Assembly: GCA_003161535.1 (NCBI GenBank)
Contig: PMOM01000259.1
Location: forward strand, 1-5,959
Origin: Caulobacteraceae bacterium
Lineage (GTDB): Bacteria > Pseudomonadota > Alphaproteobacteria > Caulobacterales > Caulobacteraceae
Reading direction: 5' to 3'
Length of the DNA stretch: 5,959 nucleotides
The stretch's first letter is position 1. Every line of letters begins with the position of its first letter. The translations under genes were made by a program, and so were the position numbers. The notes beneath the pieces were generated by a model that searched no databases, was not told the DNA's origin, and was given only the letters and a program-made list of their open reading frames with translations. This document shows positions 1 through 5,480 of this stretch, in pieces.

Positions 1-668
1 TGGATCTTTGGCGGGACTTCCTGACCAACCAGGGCAAGGTCATCCACAAGTGGGAGCACTACTTCCCGGTCTATGAGCGCCACTTCGCCCCTTGGCGCGG
101 CAGATCCATGACCTTCCTGGAAATCGGCGTCGCCCGGGGCGGTTCGCTGGCCATGTGGCGCCGTTACTTCGGACCCCTGGCCAAGATCGTCGGTGTTGAC
201 ATCGATCCCAAGTGCAAGGCGCGCGAGGACGACGGGGTCGCCGTGCGCATCGGCGATCAGGCCGACACGGGCTTCCTGGACTCGATCATCGAGGAGTTCG
301 GCGTTCCGGACGTCGTGCTCGACGACGGCAGCCACCAGATGCGCCACATCCAGGCCTCCTTCGATCATCTCTACCCGAAGATTCCCAAGAACGGCGTCTA
401 TATGGTCGAGGACCTGCACACGGCTTACTGGGCCGACTTCGGCGGCGGCGTCGATGAGGAGGCGAGCTTCATCAATCGCGCCAAGGCGATGGTTGACAAG
501 CTCAACGCCGATCACACGCGGGGCGCCGTCACCCCAGACACCTTCACCCGCGACACCGTCTCGATCAGCTTCTACGACAGCATGGTCGTCTTCGAGAAAG
601 GCCAGGTCTGGCGCAAGCAGGCCCCGGCCATCGGCAGGAAGGGGCGGGGCCGGATTCTGGGGGGCTGA
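1..668 (+). CDS. SAM-dependent methyltransferase, MycE/TylE-like (5' partial)
   Basis: The frame is open to the left edge, so the gene begins outside the window; 221 residues are visible from base 3, ending at TGA 666-668. The ATG at 108 is internal, because about 35 family-like residues (with HKWEHYFPVYERHF) precede it in frame. Seen: the SAM-binding glycine motif LEIGVARGGS (visible residues 39-48), an acidic end of beta-2 in VGVDIDP (D66), then LDDGSH (106-111) and VEDLHTAYW (from 135). The spacing of the second Asp of DDGSH, its His, and the later Glu-Asp pair (+3, +28, +29) matches, from memory, the Mg ligands and catalytic His of MycE, a sugar O-methyltransferase of macrolide biosynthesis. 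Inference: a cytoplasmic, metal-dependent O-methyltransferase acting on a sugar or glycan precursor; such genes often sit among polysaccharide glycosyltransferases, which would lie to the left. The substrate cannot be read from sequence. The family fold is much surer than the substrate. Confidence 0.85.
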   Translation, partial: DLWRDFLTNQGKVIHKWEHYFPVYERHFAPWRGRSMTFLEIGVARGGSLAMWRRYFGPLAKIVGVDIDPKCKAREDDGVAVRIGDQADTGFLDSIIEEFGVPDVVLDDGSHQMRHIQASFDHLYPKIPKNGVYMVEDLHTAYWADFGGGVDEEASFINRAKAMVDKLNADHTRGAVTPDTFTRDTVSISFYDSMVVFEKGQVWRKQAPAIGRKGRGRILGG

Positions 669-752
669 TAAGGATTGGAATCACAAATCCGTCGGCGCGA
701 CGAATGCCGGCATTGAGGGGAGGGCGGAACGGGACGCCCGACAGGTTGAAGG

Positions 753-781
753 TTGCACGCGGGTGGATCTGCCGCTTAGTC
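753..781 (+). promoter_or_regulatory. Possible sigma-70-type promoter for the beta-lactamase
   Basis: TTGCACG (753-759) and GCTTAGTC (774-781) are separated by 14 bases. This resembles the Caulobacter housekeeping promoter pattern TTGACG-N10-14-GCTANAWC, with two mismatches in the -10-like part. It lies 44 bases before the chosen ATG, in the only sizeable non-coding gap upstream of the gene. The match is by eye, and a chance match is quite possible in a sequence of this length. Confidence 0.3.
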
Positions 782-809
782 ATAAGAGGTGGTTGAAGGT
801 CGCGCTTGC

Positions 810-815
810 AGGGGA
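810..815 (+). promoter_or_regulatory. Ribosome binding site of the beta-lactamase
   Basis: AGGGGA is 9 bases before the ATG at 825, but only 3 bases before the in-frame ATG at 819 and downstream of the in-frame GTG at 789. The spacing therefore favours 825 as the start, which also places the twin-arginine pair at residues 3-4 of the leader. Confidence 0.6.
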
Positions 816-824
816 CGCATGGCC

Positions 825-1673
825 ATGGACAGGCGTTCGCTGTTGGCGACGGCTCCAGCGCTCTTCGCTTGGCCTGCCATCGCCCAAGACGCGCTGGCCC
901 CGCTCCGAGAGTACGAGCGTCAAAGCGGCGGCCGCATTGGCCTCTACGCCGAGAACACCGAGACCGCCGCGAAGATCACCTGGCGCGCCGACGAGCGCTT
1001 CGTCATGTGCAGCACCTTCAAGGCTTCATTGGCGGCCTGTGTCCTCGCGCGGGTTGATCGGGGTGCGGACAATCTGGGGCGTTTGATCTCGTATGGGCCG
1101 AAGGACCTAGCCAACTATGCCCCCGTCGCGCGGGCGAACATTGCCAAGGGCGCCCTCTCGGTTGCGCAGATGTGCAAGGCTGCTGTCGAGCTCAGCGACA
1201 ACACCTGCGCCAACCTGCTCCTGGCCCGGGTCGGCGGCCCCGCCGCTCTGACCGCCTTCTGGCGCGCGACAGGCGACGGCGTCACGCGCCTGGATCATAC
1301 CGAGCCGATGCTGAACCGCTCGCAGCCGGGCGATCCCCATGACACGACCACGCCAGCCGCCATGGCCGGCACGCTCCGGCGCTTGGTCCTTGGAAAGGTG
1401 CTGTCCACCGCCTCGCGCGGGCGTCTTGCCGAATGGTTGCTTGACTGCAAAACGGGCGACAACCGTCTGCGCGCCGGCCTGCCTAAGACTTGGACGATCG
1501 GAGACAAGACGGGGAATAACGGCAAGGACGCGGCTGGAGACATAGCCGTGATTTGGCCGAAATCCGGTGGCCGCATTTTGATATGTGCCTACACCCAAGG
1601 AGGATCGCCGACACCTTCACAGCTCGACAGTGTATTTGCAGATGTCGGCCGGGTGGTCGCAACGCGGCTGTGA
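825..1673 (+). CDS. bla: Class A serine beta-lactamase, exported
   Basis: Hydrolyses the beta-lactam ring through an acyl-enzyme, in the periplasm. The 282-residue product has a normal class A length and all signature motifs (numbered from this start, Ambler number in brackets): CSTFK with S63 (S70) and K66 (K73); SDN at 124-126 (130-132); EPMLN with the general base E160 (E166) and N164 (N170) in the omega loop; KTG at 228-230 (234-236). The leader MDRRSLLATAPALFAWPAIA has an Arg pair, a short hydrophobic stretch and an AIA cleavage site before QD, so export is probably by Tat, or else Sec. ATG 825 is preferred over GTG 789 and ATG 819 because of the AGGGGA spacing. C62 precedes the catalytic Ser, and the residues after KTG are Asn-Asn, not the usual small Ala/Thr-Gly. 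No ampR-like regulator gene is visible beside it. It stands alone, convergent with the SDR gene. Subfamily and drug range cannot be assigned; the class is very sure. Confidence 0.95.
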   Translation: MDRRSLLATAPALFAWPAIAQDALAPLREYERQSGGRIGLYAENTETAAKITWRADERFVMCSTFKASLAACVLARVDRGADNLGRLISYGPKDLANYAPVARANIAKGALSVAQMCKAAVELSDNTCANLLLARVGGPAALTAFWRATGDGVTRLDHTEPMLNRSQPGDPHDTTTPAAMAGTLRRLVLGKVLSTASRGRLAEWLLDCKTGDNRLRAGLPKTWTIGDKTGNNGKDAAGDIAVIWPKSGGRILICAYTQGGSPTPSQLDSVFADVGRVVATRL

Positions 1674-1678
1674 GTTTA

Positions 1679-1714
1679 GCCGGGGATTCCGGCCATCGGG
1701 CCCGCCAGGCGGCC
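1679..1714. terminator. Possible hairpin between convergent genes
   Basis: In the 46-base gap between the converging stop codons, GCCGG (1679-1683) and CCGGC (1689-1693) can pair around a 5-base GGATT loop. A second small GC inverted repeat (CCGC-CAG-GCGG) follows near 1702-1712. There is no clear T-run on either strand, so this is only a candidate bidirectional terminator. Confidence 0.3.
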
Positions 1715-1719
1715 ACTCC

Positions 1720-2502
1720 CTAGAAAATCGAATATCCCCCATCTATGACGAAGCTGTCTCCCGAATGGTACTTCGAGGCGTCGGAGGCCAGATAGACCGC
1801 GATGCCGCCGAAGTCCTCCGGCTCGCCCCAGCGGCGGGCGGGGACGCGGGGTATGACCTTTTCGGTGAAGGCGGGCGAGCCCTGGGCGCCGGCGGTCATG
1901 TCGGTGGCGATCCAGCCGGGCAGGATGGCGTTGGCGCGCACGCCGTAGCGCGCGTGCTCCACGGCGATGGCTTTCATCATCGAGACCACCCCGCCCTTGG
2001 TGGCGGCGTAGGCCTCGTTGCGCGCCGCCCCTTCGATGGCCGCCAGGGAGGCGGTGACCATGATCGAGCCGCCCGCATCGCCGGCCTGGGCGCGGGCGAC
2101 CATGTGCTTGCACGCCTCGCGACAGGTGAAAAAGGCGCCTTCGAGGTTGACCGACATCACCCTGCGCCAGACTTCGACGCTCATTTCGCTGAAGGACCGG
2201 GCCCCGCCGCCGATGCCGGCGTTGGCGATCACCGCGTCGATCCGACCCATGGCCGCCGCCGCCTCGGCCATGCCGGCGACCACCGCCGCCTCGTCGGAGA
2301 CATCGATCCGCTGGGCCAACACCCGAACGCCGAGCGTGACGAGCTCGGCCTCGGCGGCCTGATTGTGGCCTGCGTTGCTGCCCCAGATGACGATATCGGC
2401 GCCCGCCTGCCCGAGCGCCCGGGCCATGCCAAGGCCGATGCCCCGGTTGCCGCCGGTGACCAGGGCGACCTTGCCTATGAGATTGAACGGTTCGTAGGCC
2501 AT
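1720..2502 (-). CDS. Short-chain dehydrogenase/reductase (FabG-like SDR)
   Basis: A 260-residue NAD(P)-dependent oxidoreductase of the classical SDR family, of standard length. Seen: the Rossmann glycine motif TGGNRGIG (residues 16-23), NAG (94-96), N119 in the SVNLEG helix, the catalytic S152, Y165 and K169 (YAATK), PGW (195-197) with a following Thr (T200), and the usual C-terminal DGG. The Ser-Tyr spacing of 13 is canonical. The end of beta-2 reads IVIWGSN with no acidic residue, and there is an Arg in the glycine loop, which hints at NADP(H) preference. Start: ATG 2502 has AAGGAGG just upstream; the in-frame ATGs at 2526 and 2541 lie before that site and lack one. It is the last gene of the minus-strand run, 47 bases after the FAD-oxidase. 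The sequence recalls gluconate/deoxygluconate-type dehydrogenases, but the substrate is not determinable. Confidence 0.93.
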   Translation of the reverse strand: MAYEPFNLIGKVALVTGGNRGIGLGMARALGQAGADIVIWGSNAGHNQAAEAELVTLGVRVLAQRIDVSDEAAVVAGMAEAAAAMGRIDAVIANAGIGGGARSFSEMSVEVWRRVMSVNLEGAFFTCREACKHMVARAQAGDAGGSIMVTASLAAIEGAARNEAYAATKGGVVSMMKAIAVEHARYGVRANAILPGWIATDMTAGAQGSPAFTEKVIPRVPARRWGEPEDFGGIAVYLASDASKYHSGDSFVIDGGYSIF

Positions 2503-2506
2503 CACG

Positions 2507-2513
2507 CCTCCTT
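2507..2513 (-). promoter_or_regulatory. Strong ribosome binding site of the SDR gene
   Basis: On the minus strand AAGGAGG lies 4 bases before the ATG at 2502. It decides the start, because the two longer in-frame starts would place it inside the coding region. The strong site implies independent initiation even though the gene is probably co-transcribed with the FAD-oxidase gene upstream. Confidence 0.75.
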
Positions 2514-2549
2514 CTGATTTTTCCATTCGCTCGGCGGCCAAGCGCCGCC

Positions 2550-3959
2550 CTAGAACAACACCCGCGGATTCATGATCCGCCCGGGATCCAAGGCCGCGCG
2601 GATGGCGCGCAGGGCCGCGACCTCCGCCGGGCTTTTGTAGGCCAGGGCTTCGACGGTCTTCATGGTTCCCAGGCCGTGTTCGGCGCTGATCGAGCCGCCG
2701 AGGGAGACCACCAGTTCATGCACGATGCGCGCACCGGCGTCGCGTCCCACGGCGTGCGCGGCAGGATCGCCGCCTGTCGGCCCCAGGACATCGAAGTGGA
2801 CATTGCCGTCGCCCAAATGCCCGAAGGCGTCGATGCGCACGCCTGGGAATTGTTGCTCCAGGGCGGCGGTAGCCGTCTCGATGAACTCGGCGACGCGCGA
2901 CAGGGGCGTCGAGACATCGTGTTTCCACGCTGGCCCCTCGGGCTTCTGGGCGGCGGACTGGCCCTCGCGCAAGGCCCAGAACGCGCGTGCCTGAACCTCG
3001 TTTTGAGCGACCGCGGCGTCGGTGATCAGGCCGCCTTCCAGGGCGCCGGCAAGCAGGCTTTCCATCTGGGCTTGCGCCGATCCTGGCCGGGCGTTGGCGA
3101 TCTCGATCAGCACATACCAGGGCGGCCGGGTTTCCAGCGGCTCGCGCAGGCCCGGCAGATGCCGCGTGGCCAGTTCGAGGCCCAGCCGCCCGATCAGTTC
3201 GAAGGCCTCCACTTCGCCGCCGGTTTCGGCCTTGGCGGTGGCCAGCAGCGTGGCGGCCTGGGCGGGGCCGGCGATGCCCACAAAGGCGACCGCGCGAGAA
3301 GCGAGGATGGGAAACAGCTTCAACGCCGCGGCGGTGACCACCCCCAAGGTCCCCTCGGCGCCGATCAGGAGCTGCTTGAGGTCATAGCCGGTGTTGTCCT
3401 TGCGCAGCCTCTTGAGGCCATTCCACACCTCGCCGCTTGGCAGCACGACCTCCAGGCCAATCACCAGGTCGCGCATGACGCCGTAGCGAAGCACCGCCGT
3501 GCCTCCGGCGTTGGTGGAGATCAGGCCGCCGACGGTGGCCGATCCTTCCGAGGCCAGACTGAGGGGAAAGCGCCGTCCCGCCGCCAGGGCCGCGTCGTGC
3601 ACGGCCGCCAGGGTCATCCCCGCCTCCGCCACCAGGACGTCGTCGACAGTGTCGAGATCGCGCGTCGCGTTCATCCTTTCGGTGGAAAGCAGGATCTCGC
3701 CTTGCGGTATCTGGCCGCCCACCAGTCCGGTGTTGCCGCCCTGGGGCGTGATGGCGACCTTCGCCAGCGCGCAGATGCGCACGACCTTCGCGGCCTCATC
3801 AGTCGTTTTAGGCAGCGCCAGCAAGGGCGTCGATCCGCGCCAGCGCTCGCGCCACTCCACCAGCTTGGGGGCCAGGCGCTCGGCATCCTGACTCCAGCCC
3901 TTCTCGCCGAGCGCCGCCTTCAGCGCGTCCAGAACGTCGGCGGGGACCGAAGGGATCAT
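2550..3959 (-). CDS. FAD-linked oxidase, D-2-hydroxyglutarate dehydrogenase-like
   Basis: A 469-residue flavoprotein of the GlcD/D-lactate/D-2-hydroxyglutarate dehydrogenase superfamily, expected to oxidise a D-2-hydroxy acid to the 2-oxo acid and pass electrons to a carrier. N-terminal FAD_binding_4 domain (about 40-220): PQGGNTGLVGG (72-82), TNAGGTAVLRYG (149-160), and RKDNTGYDLKQLLIGAEGTL (186-205). C-terminal FAD-oxidase domain (about 225-468): GHLGDGNVH with H381 and H388, AEHGLG with E427, and the typical ending DPGRIMNP. R331, S335 and K346 have the same spacing as the substrate-binding Arg, Thr and Lys I recall for human D-2-hydroxyglutarate dehydrogenase; H381, H388 and E427 match its metal ligands. 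No signal peptide or FeS motif is seen. The start is well fixed: an in-frame TAG lies at 3969-3971, although the Shine-Dalgarno is weak (GGGGAGG 13 bases away). D-lactate or another D-hydroxy acid remains possible. Confidence 0.92.
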   Translation of the reverse strand: MIPSVPADVLDALKAALGEKGWSQDAERLAPKLVEWRERWRGSTPLLALPKTTDEAAKVVRICALAKVAITPQGGNTGLVGGQIPQGEILLSTERMNATRDLDTVDDVLVAEAGMTLAAVHDAALAAGRRFPLSLASEGSATVGGLISTNAGGTAVLRYGVMRDLVIGLEVVLPSGEVWNGLKRLRKDNTGYDLKQLLIGAEGTLGVVTAAALKLFPILASRAVAFVGIAGPAQAATLLATAKAETGGEVEAFELIGRLGLELATRHLPGLREPLETRPPWYVLIEIANARPGSAQAQMESLLAGALEGGLITDAAVAQNEVQARAFWALREGQSAAQKPEGPAWKHDVSTPLSRVAEFIETATAALEQQFPGVRIDAFGHLGDGNVHFDVLGPTGGDPAAHAVGRDAGARIVHELVVSLGGSISAEHGLGTMKTVEALAYKSPAEVAALRAIRAALDPGRIMNPRVLF

Positions 3960-4002
3960 GCCGTGAGCCTAGCCTCCCCGCCCCTCGCCGGCCAAGGTTT
4001 GA

Positions 4003-4983
4003 TCAACCGATGTAGCCCGCCGCCCGGCGCAAGCGGTCGTTGATGGCTTCGCCAAGACCCTCGGCGGGGATCGGCGCCACGGCGATGGCGGTAGGACACA
4101 GTGCGTCGGCCGCGCGCAAAAAGGCGAAGAAATTGGCGGCCGCTTGCGCCAGATCGCCGGCGGGGCTGAGGTTGAACATCCAGGGGTGCTCGTGCGCCGG
4201 CCCAAAAGCCAGGAAGGCCTCGCCAGCTCGAGGTTCGGTCGCCTCCAGGCGCAGCGGTGCGCTGGGCGCATAGTGACGCGCCATGCGGCCCGGCGAGCGG
4301 ACGGCATCGACCTCAGCCTCGGCGAGGGGCCCGATCAGCGCCTCGATCTGCGATCTTGTCACCGCTCCCGGCCGCAACAGGCGCGCCGCCCCTGGCAGAA
4401 GCGCGACAACCGTGGACTCGACGCCGATCTCGCAAGGTCCGCCGTCCAGGGCCCCGGCGGCCCAGGCCCCGGTATCGGCCACCGCGTCGCCCCAGGTTGT
4501 TGGGCTAGGGCCGCCCGAACGGTTGGCGGAAGGCGCGACCACGGGCTCGCCGAAGGCCCGCAGCACCGCTTGCGCCAGCCGGTGGCCGGGCGCCCGCACC
4601 GCCACCGTATTCAGCCCCGCGCGGGCCAGATCGCAAACAGCCTCGGCGTCCCGCACCGGCGCCACCAAGGTTAGGGGACCGGGCCAGAAGGCTTCCATCA
4701 ACCGCCGAGCTCGGTCATCCAGATAGGCGATGCGCGACGCGACCTGGGCGTCGGAAACATGCGCGATCAGAGGGTTGAAGCGCGGGCGGCTCTTGGCCTC
4801 ATACAGCCTGGCGACGGCGGCGGCGTCCTTCGCCCTGGCGGCGAGACCATAGACGGTCTCGGTGGGCAGGATGACGAGATCGCCCGCCTTCAGCGCGGCG
4901 ACGGCGGACTCTAGCGTGCTCGCCGGGCGGTCAGGACGATGTTGACGTTGACCGGCGCCGGGAGGGTGGTCGTCGCCTTCCAT
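4003..4983 (-). CDS. L-threonylcarbamoyladenylate synthase (Sua5/TsaC type)
   Basis: Makes threonylcarbamoyl-AMP from Thr, bicarbonate and ATP, the first step of t6A37 modification of ANN-decoding tRNAs; cytoplasmic. Numbered from ATG 4983 (326 residues): the YrdC domain runs from about 22 to 210, with PTETVYGL (40-47), KSRPRFNPL (64-72), the nucleotide-site PSAN (151-154), EIGVESTV and LLRPGAVT. A linker with SPGRMARHYAP (230-240) leads to a small C-terminal Sua5 domain, which marks the long Sua5 form and not the short TsaC/YrdC form. Start problem: recognisable homology begins at TLESAVAALKAGD (bases about 4918), but no ATG, GTG or TTG occurs in frame between there and ATG 4983, so the first 20 residues are unlike the family and overlap the yceI end by 73 bases. 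Either this overlapping start is real or a rare start codon near 4918 is used. The frame continues open to 5403, but that part is a shadow of yceI. Confidence 0.9.
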   Translation of the reverse strand: MEGDDHPPGAGQRQHRPDRPASTLESAVAALKAGDLVILPTETVYGLAARAKDAAAVARLYEAKSRPRFNPLIAHVSDAQVASRIAYLDDRARRLMEAFWPGPLTLVAPVRDAEAVCDLARAGLNTVAVRAPGHRLAQAVLRAFGEPVVAPSANRSGGPSPTTWGDAVADTGAWAAGALDGGPCEIGVESTVVALLPGAARLLRPGAVTRSQIEALIGPLAEAEVDAVRSPGRMARHYAPSAPLRLEATEPRAGEAFLAFGPAHEHPWMFNLSPAGDLAQAAANFFAFLRAADALCPTAIAVAPIPAEGLGEAINDRLRRAAGYIG

Positions 4984-5480
4984 TCGTTCTGCCCCACCCC
5001 GAAAGCCAGACGGTTGATCACCACCGTCGCGTTCATCTTCGCCTGGAGGCCGGTGATGACGAGCCGAAAGGGCAGAGTCAAAGGCTTGCGAACCCCGCGC
5101 AGGGTCAATTCGCCGATCGCCTGATATTGGTTGGGGCCGACAACCTTGAAGACGCTGGCCCGATACGTCGCCTTTGGGAAGGCGGCGGCGACGAAAAAGG
5201 CGGCGGTGGGTAGGGCCTGGTCCCGATCGGGGTTGCCGGTCACCGCCGACGCCACCTCGATGGTGGCGGTGACGCTGGAGCCGGCCAGATTGGCCGGATC
5301 GAAACGGATGTCCGCGTCCCATCGGCGAAAGACGCCTGTAAACGGCTCGCCGCCAAAGCTGGAGGAGAACCGCACCGCCGATGCCGTCTTGTCCACCACC
5401 CACAGCGACGCCGGCGCGGCGCCCGCGGCGCTGGCCGCCGCGAGCACGGCCAAGGCCGCGATCAGGCCGCCTAACTTCAC
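4911..5480 (-). CDS. yceI: YceI-family periplasmic protein
   Basis: A 189-residue YceI-like protein, of the family's usual size. The family has a lipocalin-like beta-barrel that binds isoprenoid chains such as polyprenyl quinones; its exact role is unsettled. Seen: a signal peptide (Lys at 2, hydrophobic Leu/Ala core to about residue 19, likely cleavage near AGA-AP), then WVVDKTASAVRF, a central FPKATYRAS strand, a GELTLRGVRKPL strand and the typical late block NRLAFGVGQNEW. Start: GTG 5480 overlaps the TGA of the cytochrome b561 gene as GTGA and places the signal peptide exactly at the N-terminus. The longer in-frame ATG at 5543 would add 21 arginine-rich residues read from inside the b561 gene, so it is rejected. 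No good Shine-Dalgarno precedes the GTG, which fits translational coupling. The partnership with b561 mirrors yceJ-yceI of E. coli. Confidence 0.9.
   Translation of the reverse strand: MKLGGLIAALAVLAAASAAGAAPASLWVVDKTASAVRFSSSFGGEPFTGVFRRWDADIRFDPANLAGSSVTATIEVASAVTGNPDRDQALPTAAFFVAAAFPKATYRASVFKVVGPNQYQAIGELTLRGVRKPLTLPFRLVITGLQAKMNATVVINRLAFGVGQNEWKATTTLPAPVNVNIVLTARRAR

Larger units (their letters stand above)
669..824. other. Intergenic region upstream of the beta-lactamase
   Basis: A 156-base gap between the methyltransferase stop and the beta-lactamase start. Apart from the possible promoter and the ribosome binding site, it holds only a weak inverted repeat (GGATT 672-676 with AATCC 686-690) without a T-run. 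No convincing small ORF or operator palindrome was seen. The in-frame codons from GTG 789 to 824 are regarded as leader sequence. Confidence 0.5.

Noticed and set aside
672..690. Inverted repeat GGATT/AATCC after the methyltransferase stop, as a terminator
   Set aside because: The stem is only 5 base pairs and AT-containing, the loop is long and no T-run follows.
193..1086. A 297-codon plus-strand frame spanning the methyltransferase, the gap and the beta-lactamase start
   Set aside because: The product is almost entirely Ser/Arg/Pro/Thr-rich out-of-frame translation and crosses two real genes in another frame.
1107..1598. A 163-codon minus-strand frame antisense to the beta-lactamase
   Set aside because: No domain or plausible start context; the beta-lactamase on the plus strand has every catalytic motif.
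825..1673. The beta-lactamase as a recently acquired mobile resistance gene
   Set aside because: No insertion sequence, integron site, inverted repeats or target duplication flank it, and its base composition is close to that of its neighbours, with only a slightly lower GC toward the 3' end.
1585..2517. A 310-codon plus-strand open frame antisense to the SDR gene
   Set aside because: It begins inside the beta-lactamase and runs through the SDR in antisense; the composition is low-complexity Gly/Asp/His/Ala with no domain. Shadow of the SDR.
2676..4043. A 455-codon plus-strand open frame antisense to the FAD-oxidase gene
   Set aside because: The product is Gly/Gln/Arg-rich with no recognisable domain, while the opposite strand encodes a complete, motif-rich flavoprotein. 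Long antisense frames are expected in DNA with such high third-position GC.
4984..5403. The 140-codon upstream extension of the Sua5 frame
   Set aside because: It is out-of-frame reading of yceI, rich in Arg/Gly/Pro; Sua5 proteins have no such N-terminal domain.
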